DNA of 40,134 nucleotides from DASWIG01 sp965371445 (lineage in GTDB: Bacteria; Acidobacteriota; Thermoanaerobaculia; Multivoradales; J023). The notes beneath the pieces are model-generated. The model saw nothing but the letters and a program-made list of their open reading frames with translations, did no database searches and was not told the DNA's origin. Below are positions 23,493 to 34,300 of this stretch, piece after piece. A program made the position numbers and the translations under genes. Location: contig CBDUYN010000088.1 in the NCBI GenBank assembly GCA_965371445.1, positions 1-40,134 of the forward strand, given 5' to 3'. The stretch's first letter is position 1. Every line of letters starts with the position of its first letter.

Positions 23493-25316
23493 TCAGCGGG
23501 TGTAGACGTAGACCTCTTCAGTGACGAACGAGGCGACCGCGGCGAGGTCGTCGCGTACACCGATCGCCACCGAATGCGACCCCTGGCGCATCATCAGCCG
23601 GATCTCGTACACGTAGAAGCTCTTCCGGGCCGCCGCAAGCTCGCCGGCGGGGATGCGCAGCGGCACCTGCTGGGAGCGGACCGGGGCAAACCGGTCGAGG
23701 CTGTCGCGGGTGGTCACGTAGAGTGAGAGCTGACCGCTGCTCGAGCCCTGCTGCTCGAGAAGGATGACGTTGGAGAGAGGGATCCTGACGCGGAGCGGAA
23801 CGATGCTGACCTCGGTGTCGATGGCGCGGATCTCACCCACCTCGACCTCGACGGCAAGCGGGTTGTCCTCCAGATCATAGAGGAGAGCGCTTCGGGTGCG
23901 GTCGGCGAGCTGCTCGGCGAGGGGCTTGGCGCGCAGGTTCTCGCGGTAGCGGACCCGTGCCCCTTGGCGCAGCACCTTGACCTTGACGGAATAGACCTTG
24001 TCGCCTTGCTTCGCAGGGGGCCGGTAGCCCAACGAGTAATAGGTGTCGAGATCGCTGGCGATGTCGCGCAGCGCTTCGTCGAAGCTCGTCGTGTTGAGAA
24101 TCGCCTGGCCACCGGTGCGTTGAGCCATGTAGGTGAGGGTGTCCTGGAGGTTGGCGAAGCGCGCCTGGTCGACGAAGGTCGACTGCATCCGCCGTTCGTA
24201 GGAGGTCGCCTGGCCGGCCGAGAAGCCGCGCGGCCCGGAGGCGTCGAGGGTGAAGAACGTCACGCGGTGGGAGTTGGCGAGGACCGTAAGATCCTTGAAG
24301 AGGTCGCTGGCGTTGTGGCGGAAGGCGTCCATGGAGACGGAGAAGTCCTCGGAGATGAGGGCGAGCGCCTGCTCCTCGAGTCCCTGGGCGGAGGCGGGCG
24401 TGTCCGGGGTGGACATGGCCTCGGCCATGGTGAGCGCCGAGTTGTCCTCGACGCCGTGGGCGCCGCCGGCGCCGCAGAACCCGCGCAGGAACTCGAAGAT
24501 CTCGGCGCCGGGGATCATAGGCAGGCCGTCGCTGACGTGGAGCAACGCCTTGCGTCCCGGCAGGCTCGACAGGGTGGCGACCATCTGGGAAAGGGCGGCG
24601 ACCGAGTCGCGTACCTCCTGAAAGACGCGTTTGGCGTAGCGGTCGGCCATCGGGCCCATGTTCTGGGGACACGGCTCCCTGACCCTCCGACGGGTCGTGC
24701 GGTTACTGGTGTCGTGGACCGAGATGAGCTCCTCGATGATGCGCCGGTGCTCGGTCTCCCGGAGGTGCCCGGCGCTCGGGATCTCGGCCAGCCTCGTCAG
24801 CGCCGCGTCGATTTCCTGCCAGTCCTCGGTGAAGCTCACCAGCTCCTCGACGAGGCCGTCGTAGCTGGCCACCATGATCCGGTCGCCCCGCCCGTTGCGT
24901 CCCAGGAGGAAATCGCGGAGCATCCCCAGAAGACGGCCGCGGTGGCCGGCGCTCAGATGGACGTTGTCGACGTAGACCACCAAGAACGTCGGTGCGGCTT
25001 CCGGCGTCGCCGCGACAGCCACGGCCGGCTCCGCGCGGCTCGACGCGGCGTCGGGCGCCGGTACGCGGCGGCCGCCTTCGACGGCGTAGAAGTTGCTGAT
25101 CTCGACCCGCTCGCCGCCTTCGTAGAGCTCGAAGTCCTCGCGGCGGAGCCCGGTCACCGGGCGGCCGTCGCGATCGGTCACGACGACGTCGACGTTCGTG
25201 ACCTCGACGTCGATCACCTCAGCAAAGGTGCGTGGATCGGCTGGCGCCTCTTGAGCTGCGGCGCTGGCGGCACAGAAGAGGGCGATCAGGGCGGCGGCAG
25301 CGAGGTGCGGACGCAT
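23493..25316 (-). CDS. VWFA-related Acidobacterial-domain protein
   Basis: A 607-residue protein with a signal peptide (cut near AAAQE). The N-terminal segment VEVTNVDVVVTDRDGRPVTGLRREDF is the typical opening of the family described as VWFA-related Acidobacterial domain. It is followed by a von Willebrand A-like part with VVYVDNVHLS in place of the usual MIDAS opening DxSxS, LLHVSDGLP and DVLALD-like strands, and a beta-rich C-terminus. Proteins of this kind are secreted and probably bind partners or metal at the surface. The MIDAS site seems to be degenerate (DNVHLS). GGAGG stands 7 bp before ATG 25316. It is 55 bp upstream of the zinc-ribbon gene on the same strand, so co-transcription is possible. 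Confidence 0.85.
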   Translation of the reverse strand: MRPHLAAAALIALFCAASAAAQEAPADPRTFAEVIDVEVTNVDVVVTDRDGRPVTGLRREDFELYEGGERVEISNFYAVEGGRRVPAPDAASSRAEPAVAVAATPEAAPTFLVVYVDNVHLSAGHRGRLLGMLRDFLLGRNGRGDRIMVASYDGLVEELVSFTEDWQEIDAALTRLAEIPSAGHLRETEHRRIIEELISVHDTSNRTTRRRVREPCPQNMGPMADRYAKRVFQEVRDSVAALSQMVATLSSLPGRKALLHVSDGLPMIPGAEIFEFLRGFCGAGGAHGVEDNSALTMAEAMSTPDTPASAQGLEEQALALISEDFSVSMDAFRHNASDLFKDLTVLANSHRVTFFTLDASGPRGFSAGQATSYERRMQSTFVDQARFANLQDTLTYMAQRTGGQAILNTTSFDEALRDIASDLDTYYSLGYRPPAKQGDKVYSVKVKVLRQGARVRYRENLRAKPLAEQLADRTRSALLYDLEDNPLAVEVEVGEIRAIDTEVSIVPLRVRIPLSNVILLEQQGSSSGQLSLYVTTRDSLDRFAPVRSQQVPLRIPAGELAAARKSFYVYEIRLMMRQGSHSVAIGVRDDLAAVASFVTEEVYVYTR

Positions 25317-25436
25317 GGCATTTCCTCCAGGGACGGTCCTTTTTCGACGCCTCCAGGATACCGCCGCACGGCGGCGGACGCTACCCGATGGGCTGAGCCG
25401 GAGCCCGAAGGGGGCGAGTCGGCGGCCAAGAAGGAA

Positions 25437-25463
25437 AGGAGAGCCGCGAGCGGCGGCTCTCCT
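25437..25463 (-). terminator. Intrinsic terminator of the cytochrome gene
   Basis: AGGAGAGCCGC and GCGGCTCTCCT form a perfect 11-bp stem around a 5-base loop. On the reverse strand it is followed by TTTCCTTCTT. It lies about 50 bp after the stop of the multihaem cytochrome gene (25514). Confidence 0.75.
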
Positions 25464-25513
25464 CTAAGGTCTCCTCGGTGCGCGAAGCACCTTGGAGCTC
25501 GTCGCGGCGGCGG

Positions 25514-27886
25514 TTACCGGAGGTCGAGCGCGTCCAGTCTGTCGACGGCGCGCGCGCCGCCCAGCCCGCCGGCCGCGTCGCGGGCTCCGTCGAGCACCTG
25601 CAGGGCGAACCTCGGGTTGTGGACACCCTTGGAGCCGTCGTTGTTGATCAGGTTCCAGTTCCAACCGGCCTTGAGCAGGTCGTCACCGGCGACCGCGTTG
25701 AGCGTCGCGGTCCCCAGCGGCGCCGGCCGGATCACGTCGATGTCCGGGATCCGGTGCGGGCCGGAGGTCGAGCCGTCGCCGAAGACGACGGTCAGGGCCT
25801 GGCGCCCACGAAACTCGCCGAATTCGACGCCGGCGAGGGTGTTGGCGGCGGTGACCAGCATGTCGCCGTTCAGGTCGATCGTGTAACCGGCGTCGAGCTG
25901 CGCCTGGAGGACGTCCAAGTACTTGTCTTCGATCAGCGCCACGACGTCGTCGAGGATCGCGCTGGTGAGGCCCTGGATCACCTCGGCGGTGATCTCCTCG
26001 TGGCAGGTGTCGCAGATCTCGCTGCTGGCGAAGAAGGTGTGGTTGGTGCCGCCGAGGTTGTAGGACAGGGCGGCCGGCGGCGGGGTGGCCTCCATGTGGC
26101 AGGTCACGCAGGTGTCGGAGATGAGCCCGTGCGAGCCGCGGACACCGACGTTGACGAAGTAGGCGTTCTCGCCCAGCAGCACGTCGGTCTGCGACGAGCC
26201 GTGCGGCGCGCGGGCCGCCTCGGAGGTGCCGGCGACGTCGGCAAAAGTGGCGTCGTTGCGCAGGCCGCGCCGCGAGTTGTGGCAGGTCATGCAAATGGCG
26301 CCCCGGCCGACGCTGACCGCCCTGAAGCCGGCGATGAGCTCCGGCGTATCGCCGCTGATGCGCACGGTCGCATTCGTCTCGATGCCCGTCGTCGTGCCGA
26401 TGGCGTGCGGGTCGTGGCAGGTGGCGCAGGTCTGCGGATGGACGTCCGTCGGCTCCCAATCGACCGTGATGCTGGCCGTCGGATCGCCGGGCTCCTCACC
26501 CAGCAGGATCGGCAGCCACTTGAGGAAGCCGTTCGCCGTGTGACACCGCGAGCAATTTCCGCTGTCGCCCTCGTCGACCGCGAGCTCGTAGTTGGCGTGG
26601 CCGGAGAGCTGCCATTGCTGGAAGCGGGCGTGGCGCAGCGGCTCGCCGTGGCAGCTGGCGCATACGTCGGACGAGAGGTCCGTGCGCGGCTCGCCCATCG
26701 CCTGGAACGATCCGCCGTGGGCCTCGTTGTCACGGCCGACCTCGGCCTCCTGCGGACCGTGGCAGTTCTCGCACTGGATGTTGGCGAGCCGGGCCGATTC
26801 CGGATAGGCGTCGAGCATCATCGTCCAGTTGTCGCCCGGGGTGTTGATCAGGCCCGATCCGAGGAAGGCGCCGTAGTCGTCCGCTTCGTCGAACCCGCCG
26901 TTCGCGTGGTCGGGGTCGAATCCCACCGCGTGGCACCCGAAGCAGCCCGGGCCGTAGTGGGTGCTCGTGTTCAGGTTGTTGGTGAGGATCTCGGCGTGGC
27001 CCGTCTGCGCCCAGGGGGTGAACTTGTCGGGGGCGAAGAAGGTGTGGCAGCTTGTGCAGGCCCGGTCGGCCACCGGACGGCCGTCCATGTCCTGGCCCAC
27101 GATGACGCCGCGGAAGTTCCCGGCGTAGACGTCGAGGTCGACCATGACGTCGTCGAGGCGGTCCTTCACCGAGACGACGTAGCGACCCGCCACGTCCGGC
27201 GTGAAGTACGGCTGCTGCGACCTGGCGCCGAAGAGCCGAACGCTCGAGCCGGCCGGCGTGGTGAGCGACCAGTTGTAGGCGTCCTGGTCCCTGCCGAAGA
27301 GGAGCACCGGGGCGTCGACCGGGACGTTTTGAAGACCCGTCGCTACCGGCCAGGGCAGGTGGGTGTGGACTTCGAGGTGCCCCACGTAGGTCCCCGAGGT
27401 GGTCGTCACGGTCACCTCGAGCTCGACAAGGCCCGCTTCCTCCAGGGCGAAGTGGTTGATGCCCACGACCTGGAAGCGGTCCGGCAGGCCGCCGGGGAAC
27501 TCGCCGTCCTCGGTTTCCGGAATCTCGACGTTCTCGGGCAGCTGGGCCTGGGTGACCGGCGGCTCTCTCAGCCTGTGGATCAGGTAGCCGCGGTAGGTCT
27601 GGATGTTGCCCAGCCTCACGTTGGCGTTGCGGGTGGCCGCCGCGCCGATCGTCGCCTCGACGCCGCCGACCTGCTTCCAGCGGATGCTCTCGACGGTCGA
27701 GCCGTCGTTGATGTCGATCGTGACCTTGGCTTTGACCAGGCCGTTCGGCACGGCGTTGCCCGTGTAGCTCGTGGTCAGGCTGACCGGCGAGTCCTGGGCC
27801 ATGGCGGCGGGGACCGCGATGACCAGCCCCGCAGCCAGCAGGACGACCGCCAGCAGGCAGCTTGTACGGTCTCTCAGACTACTCAT
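25514..27886 (-). CDS. Secreted nine-haem c-type cytochrome
   Basis: A 790-residue protein with a signal peptide (cut near AAMAQD). Nine CxxCH motifs attach haem c: CTSCH, CFGCH, CENCH, CASCH, CSRCH, CATCH, CMTCH, CVTCH and CDTCH. They cluster in the middle and C-terminal two thirds, after about 270 residues of haem-free, beta-rich sequence, and the last about 130 residues are also haem-free. Extra histidines near several motifs can serve as distal ligands. Multihaem cytochromes carry electrons in the periplasm or to extracellular acceptors; no catalytic motif (for example for nitrite or sulphite reduction) was identified. AAAGGAG lies before ATG 27886 and an intrinsic terminator follows at 25437-25463. 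It is transcribed away from the PKS-NRPS and is probably not part of that cluster. Confidence 0.85.
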   Translation of the reverse strand: MSSLRDRTSCLLAVVLLAAGLVIAVPAAMAQDSPVSLTTSYTGNAVPNGLVKAKVTIDINDGSTVESIRWKQVGGVEATIGAAATRNANVRLGNIQTYRGYLIHRLREPPVTQAQLPENVEIPETEDGEFPGGLPDRFQVVGINHFALEEAGLVELEVTVTTTSGTYVGHLEVHTHLPWPVATGLQNVPVDAPVLLFGRDQDAYNWSLTTPAGSSVRLFGARSQQPYFTPDVAGRYVVSVKDRLDDVMVDLDVYAGNFRGVIVGQDMDGRPVADRACTSCHTFFAPDKFTPWAQTGHAEILTNNLNTSTHYGPGCFGCHAVGFDPDHANGGFDEADDYGAFLGSGLINTPGDNWTMMLDAYPESARLANIQCENCHGPQEAEVGRDNEAHGGSFQAMGEPRTDLSSDVCASCHGEPLRHARFQQWQLSGHANYELAVDEGDSGNCSRCHTANGFLKWLPILLGEEPGDPTASITVDWEPTDVHPQTCATCHDPHAIGTTTGIETNATVRISGDTPELIAGFRAVSVGRGAICMTCHNSRRGLRNDATFADVAGTSEAARAPHGSSQTDVLLGENAYFVNVGVRGSHGLISDTCVTCHMEATPPPAALSYNLGGTNHTFFASSEICDTCHEEITAEVIQGLTSAILDDVVALIEDKYLDVLQAQLDAGYTIDLNGDMLVTAANTLAGVEFGEFRGRQALTVVFGDGSTSGPHRIPDIDVIRPAPLGTATLNAVAGDDLLKAGWNWNLINNDGSKGVHNPRFALQVLDGARDAAGGLGGARAVDRLDALDLR

Positions 27887-28368
27887 GGTTTTCTCCTTTG
27901 GATTTCACGCGTCCTGGCGCTCACCGGACAGAACCCTGGACAGCGTTGAGCCCAGCGGCTCACAACGTTGGCTCCAGAGGTGGAACGCGAGGCTCGTCGT
28001 CATTCTTCGAAGGCATTCGTCGCTCCCGTGATGTTCCGGGAATAATTGACCTGACCAGTATGTGAGACAGAGTTTCGGAGTAAAACGTCCGAGTGGGTAG
28101 TTGTTGGCCCTACCCGGCGGGGCGGTCGGCGCCGCGGAATCAGCTTGCCTGGGCGAGAGAAGGCCGGCAGAGGACCGCTTCACGAAGCACGGTTTGTATT
28201 CGAACCGTATACCGGCTCCACGTCTCGGGTCGGGGCACAACCGACTATTTTCCGGGGCCGGGTCTGCTAGAGTCCTGTCCGGCCGGCCGGGGTCATTTTG
28301 CCGTCGCGAGGTAAGACCTGCGGCCAAGGGGAGGCGCAACCGCCTCAGCGAGGCTGGAGAGAGTGACG
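27887..28368. other. Divergent intergenic region upstream of the cytochrome and PKS-NRPS genes
   Basis: This 482-bp stretch separates two divergent genes and must carry both promoters. It is more AT-rich than its neighbours around 28020-28090 and 28190-28260. A TTGACC at about 28047 is the only clear -35-like word, and no matching -10 box is convincing. Short open frames cross it on both strands, but none has a good ribosome site or a recognisable product. No operator or riboswitch was recognised. Confidence 0.5.
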
Positions 28369-31300
28369 ATGTCCGATGCATCCATGGACGCCCGGATCGC
28401 CATCGTGGGCATGGCGGGCCGATTTCCGGGCGCCGCCGATGTCGAGGAGCTTTGGCAGAACCTGCGCCACGGACGGGAGGCGGTACGCTTCCTCGACGAG
28501 GAGGAAGCGCTGCGGCGTGGCGTCAGCCGTGCGCAATGGGACGACCCGCGCTTTGTCCCGGCGGTCTCCGAGACGGCGGACGTCGACTGCTTCGACGCCA
28601 TGTTCTTCGGTTTCAACCCCCGCGAGGCGGAGTACCTCGACCCCCAGCAACGGATCTTCTTGGAGTGCGCCTGGGAGGCACTGGAGGATGCCGGCCTGAA
28701 CCCCGGTGACGTCGCCGGCTCGAGCGCCGGGGTCTTCGCCGGCGCGACGACCAACACGTATCTCATGTTCAACCTCCTGCCGCGCTCCCGCGGCGAGAAG
28801 GCGTGGGATCCGATGTCGCTCTTGATCGGCAACGCCGTCGACACGCTGGCGACGCGCACCGCCTACAAGCTGGACCTGCAGGGACCGGCCTTCACCGTCC
28901 AATGCGCCTGCTCGACGTCTCTGGTCGCCGTCCATCTCGCCGCCGAGAGCCTGCTCAACGAAGAGTGCGACCTGGCGCTGGCGGGCGGCGTCTCGGTCAA
29001 CGTCCACCTGCGGCAGGGCTATCGCTACGAGGAGGGGTCGATCGCTTCGCCGGACGGACACTGCCGGGCCTTCGACGCGAAGGGCAGGGGCTCGATCTTC
29101 GGTTCCGGCGTCGGGGTCGTGGCCTTGAAGCGCCTCGAGGACGCCCGGGCCGACGGCGACCCGGTGCGCGCCGTCCTTCTCGGCTCGGCGATCAACAACG
29201 ACGGCTCGCGCAAGGTGGGCTACACGGCGCCCAGCGTCGAGGGGCAGGCGAAGGTGATCACCCAGGCCCTGGAGGTCTCCGGGGTCGACCCGGAGACGAT
29301 CTCCTACGTCGAGGCCCACGGCACCGCGACCGCCCTGGGCGATCCGATCGAGATCGAGGCCCTGACCCGCGCCTTCGGGGGCAAGACCGAGAAGAAGCAG
29401 TTCTGCGCCATCGGCTCGGTCAAGACCAACGTCGGCCACCTCGACGTGGCCGCCGGGATCACCGGGTTGATCAAGACGGTGCTCGCCCTCGAGCATGGAG
29501 AGATCCCGCCGAGCCTGCATTTCGAGGAGCCCAATCCGCAGATCGACTTCGCCGGCTCGCCGGTCTACGTCGCCCGCGAGCTCCAGGAGTGGCGAAGCGT
29601 CGGCGCGCCGCGCCGCGCCGGAGTGAGCTCGTTCGGGATCGGCGGCACCAACGTCCACGTGATCGTCGAGGAGGCGCCGGAGCGTGAGCCCTCGGGACCG
29701 TCGCGCGCCTTCCAGCTGTTGCTCTTCTCGGCACGCCGCCGCGAGGCCCTCGGAGAGGCGGCGGCGCGCCTGGCCGGGCACCTCGCCGAGCGGGGGGACG
29801 CCGCCGCCGAGCTCGCCGACGTCGCCTACACGCTGCGGACCGGCCGCGCCAGCTTCGAGCACCGGCGCATGCTGGTCTGCGGCAACTGTGACGAGGCGGT
29901 GCGCCTTCTTCGAGGCGAGGAGCCGGAGAGGCTGCTCAGCGCGACACCGCCGCCGGGCGGGCGGACGGTGGCTTTCCTGCTGCCGGGAATCGGCGAGCAC
30001 TACCCCGGCATGGCCCGGGACCTCTACCGGCGCGAGCCGGTCTTCCGCGCCGCCCTCGACCGCTGCGCCGAGATCGCGGCGCCGCACCTGGACCACGACC
30101 TGCGTGAGGTGCTCTACCCGGAGGGGAGCGACGCCGCAGGCACGGCGGCTGGATCCTCGCCCGGCAAGCTCGACCTGCGCGGCCTCCTGGGCCGCTCGCC
30201 GCAGGCCGCGGACATGGGCGAGCTCGCCCACACCCGCTTCGCCCACCCGGCCGTCTTCGCCGTCGAGTACGCCCTGGCGAAACAGTGGGCGAGCTGGGGT
30301 GTGCGGCCGCGGGCGATGATCGGCCACAGCCTCGGCGAATACGTGGCGGCGACGCTCGCCGGAGTGATCTCGCTCGAGGAGGCCCTGCCCCTCGTCGTCC
30401 GGCGGGCACGGCTGATCGACGAGCTGCCCGGCGGCGCGATGCTCGCCGTCGTCTTGCCGGAAGCCGAGGTGGTGCCGCGGCTCGGCGACGGTTTGTGGAT
30501 CGCGGCGGTGAACAGCCCGGACGTCTCGGTGGTGGCGGGCGAGGAGGAGGCGGTCCGAGACCTCGCGGATCGTCTGGCGCAAGACGGCGTCGTCACGACG
30601 CGCCTGCCGGCTCGCCACGCCTTCCATTCGGCGATGATGGAGCCGGCCGCCGAGGCGCTCGTCGCCGGCTTTGGCGGCTGTGCGCTGCGCGCGCCCGAGA
30701 TCCCGTTCATCTCCAACGTCACCGGCCGCTTCATCACCGCCGAGGAGGCGACGGATCCGAGCTACTGGGCCCGTCACCTGTGCCGGACCGTACGCTTCGC
30801 CGACGGTCTGCGGGAGCTGCTTGCCGCCGCCGAGGGCCAGCTGTTGCTGGAGGTGGGGCCGGGCCAGGGGCTCGGTGCCCTGGCGCTCGGCGCCGCCGGG
30901 GACGAAACCCGGGCTCCGGTAGTGGTCTCGTCGTTGCGCAGCCGCCACGAGCGGCAGCCCGACCAGGCTTTCCTGCTCACCGCTCTCGGCCGGGCGTGGC
31001 TGGCCGGCGTCGAGGTCGACTGGGGAGCCTTCGACGCCAGCGAGCGCCGGTGGCGCGTATCGTTGCCGAGCTATCCGTTCGAGCGGCACCGCTACTGGAT
31101 CGAGCCGGACGAGGACGGCGTCGCCGTGCCCCGGTCACGGCCCGAGGCGCCGGAGGCGCCGGAGAGCCGTGCTCCGGTGGGGAGCTTGCACGACCGTCCC
31201 GAGCTGGCAGTCGAGTACGTCGCGCCGCGCAACGAGCTGGAACGTCGGGTCGCCGGGATTTGGCAAGAGCTGCTCGGCATGGAGGCGGTCGGCGTCCACG

Positions 31301-34300
31301 ACAGCTTCTTCCACCTGGGCGGGCACTCGTTGCTCGCCATCCAGCTGGTCGCCCAGATGCGCGACGTCTTCCAGGCGGAGCTGTCCCTGGAGCGAATCTT
31401 CGCCAACCCGACCGTCGCCGCCCTGGCGCGGGCCCTGGAGTCGGCCGCGGGAGAGGACGTGGCGCCACCCATGGTCCGGGTCTCCCGCCAGCCGGGCGAG
31501 TTCGTCCCACTCTCTTTTGCCCAGGAGCGCATGTGGTTGCTCGACCAGCTCGACCCGGGCTCCTACGTCTACAACCTCTACTTTCCCTACCGTATCCGTG
31601 GCGCGCTGCGCCTCGAGGTGCTGCGGCGCGCCTTCGAGGAGTTGGTGCGGCGTCACGAGGTGTTGCGCACAACCTTCGTCGCCGAGCGGGGCCAGCCGTT
31701 CCAGGTGATCGGTCCGGGCGTTGCGCTCGAGCTGCCGGTGGTGGACCTCGCTCACCTGCCGGCGCCGCTGCGCGAGCGCCAGGTCGCGAAAGAGAGCGCC
31801 GAGGAGAACCGGCGCGGCTTCGACCTGGCCCGCGGTCCCCTGCTGCGGACCAAGCTCCTACGGCTCGCGGCCGAGGAGCACGTGCTGCTCTTCAGCTTGC
31901 ACCACATCGTCTCCGACGGCTGGTCGATGGCCGTGGCGGTCCGTGAGCTGACGGCCCTCTACGACCACCTCGCCGGCGGCCGGCCGCCGTCGCTGCCGGA
32001 GCTGCCGATCCAGTACGCGGACTTCGCCGTCTGGCAGCGGCGCTGGTTGGAGCAGTCGCTCGACGAGTTGCTCGTCTACTGGCGCCAGCAGCTCGCCGAC
32101 CGGCCGCCGCCGCCGCGCCTCGCCGGCGACCGGCCGCGCGACAGCGTGCAGGGCTTTCACATGGCGGCGGCGGAGCTGCGCCTGGCCGGCCAGGAGCGTA
32201 GGGCTCTCGAGAGGCTCGGCCGGATCGGCGATGCGACTCTCTTCATGACCCTCTTGGCGGCCTTCGACGCCCTGCTCTACCGCTACACCGGGGAGAGCGA
32301 CGTCGTCGTCGGGGCACCGATCGCCAACCGGAACCGTGTCGAGACCGCCGGGCTCGTCGGCTTTTTTCTCAACACCCTGGTGCTGCGCGTGCGCCTCTGT
32401 CCTGGTGCCGGCTTCCGCGAGCTGTTGGCCGAGGCGCGGCGTGTGGCGCTGGCCGCTTTCGCCTACGAGGAGCTGCCGCTGGAGCTGCTGATCGGGGGCC
32501 TCAGGGAGACGCCGTCGAGCGGCGACGACCCGGAGCTGTTCCGCGCGATGGTGCTGGTGCAGAACGTCCCGACGCCGGAGATCCGCCTCGCCGGCCTGGA
32601 ACTCGAGCCGGTCACCGGGATCGCGGAGGCGGTGTTGAACACGGACGTCTTCGAGCTCAGCCTGGTGGCCGAGGATTTTGCCGACGGCCTCGGTGTCCAG
32701 TTGATCTACAACGGCTTGCTCTTCGACCAGGTCACCGCCGTGCGCCTGCTCGGGCATTTCCGGAACCTGCTGGCGGGCGCCGCCGCCGACCCCGGGCAGC
32801 CGCTCGCCGAGCTGCCTCTCCTGAGCGCCGCGGAGGGTCGCGAGCTCCTGGGCGGCTACGTGGCGGCGCCGGCCGGCGGCGGCGCTCTGGTCCACGAACA
32901 GATCGTGGCGCAGGCATGGCGCCGGCCGGCGGCGCCGGCGGTGGTGTGGGGCGGTCTTGGCGGCGGCGGCACGCTCTCCTACGGCGAGCTCGCCGCCTGT
33001 GTACACCGCCTGGCGGCTCACCTCGTCGGCCTGGGGGTGGCCCCGGAGGTCCGGGTCGTCCTCTGGCTCGAGCGCTCGCCGGAGCTCGTCGTCGCCCTGC
33101 TCGCGACGCTTCACGCCGGCGGTGCCTACGTGCCCCTCGAGCCGTCGATCCCGGCCGAGCGCCGGGACCTGATCCTCGCCGACGTCGAGCGCGGCGGCGA
33201 GGGTGTGGCGGTGATCCTGACCACCCGTCTTCTGGCTCCGGAGCTCGCCGCGACGGCCGGCGTCCCCGTGGTGAGCGTCGACCTGGACGCCGCGCTGTTC
33301 ACCGGTCCGCCCCCGGACGCCTCGCCGGTCGCGGCCCGGCCGGAGAACGCCGCCTACGTGATCTACACCTCGGGCTCGACGGGCACGCCCAAAGGCGTGG
33401 TGGTCGAGCACCGGGCGCTCGCGGCGTTCACCGCCGCGGCGGCCGAGACCTACGCCGTGAGCGCCGCCGACCGGGTGCTGCAGTTCGCCTCGATCAGCTT
33501 CGACACCAGCGTCGAGGAAATCTTTCCCACCCTGACGCGCGGCGCGGCCCTGGTGTTGCGCGACGAGGAGATGCTGGGCTCGGCGCCGGCCCTGCTCGCC
33601 GCCTGCCGTGAGCACGGCGTCACCGTGCTCGACCTGCCGACCGCCTTCTGGCACCCGTGGGTCAGCGGGCTGACGGCCGACGCCGAGACCCTGGGCGCGC
33701 CGCTGCGCCTGGTGATCCTGGGCGGCGAGCAGGTCGACCGCGCGGCCCTGGCGGCCTGGCGGCCCCGCGTCGAGGCGGCCGTCGACCTCTACAACACTTA
33801 CGGACCGACCGAGGCCACCGTCGTCGCCACCTGGTCGGACCTGTCCTGCCCACCGGAAGACGGAGTCGAAATGGCGCCGATCGGCCGTCCCCTGGGGGCG
33901 GCTCGCGCCTGGGTGGTGGAGCGCGGTCTGCGCCTGGCGCCGCGCGGCGTGCCGGGCGAGCTTCTCCTCGGCGGCCCCGGCCTGGCGCGCGGCTACTTGG
34001 GCCGTCCGGGGCCGACGGCGGCCGGCTTCGTCCCCGATCCTTTCACCGGGACGCCCGGCGGACGCCTCTACCGCACCGGCGACCTGGTGCGTCTCAGAAA
34101 CGACGGCGAGCTCGAGTTCCTCGGCCGCCTCGACCACCAGGTGAAGGTGCGCGGCTTCCGGGTCGAGCTGGGCGAGATCGAGGCGACCCTGCGGCGGCAT
34201 CCGGCGGTGGGCGACGCGGTGGTGACGGTGCTCGCCGCGGACGCCGGCCCACGGCTGGTGGCCTGGACCGAGAACGGCACGAGCGCCGCGGCGCCGGGCG

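Noticed and set aside
25478..27949. Long open frame on the plus strand, opposite the cytochrome gene
   Set aside because: It is the mirror of a GC-rich gene with nine CxxCH motifs on the other strand; its translation is valine-, arginine- and glycine-rich without any domain or ribosome site.
27905..28381. 158-codon frame on the minus strand upstream of the PKS-NRPS
   Set aside because: No ribosome site, no recognisable domain, composition unlike the genes around it; it covers the region where two divergent promoters are needed.
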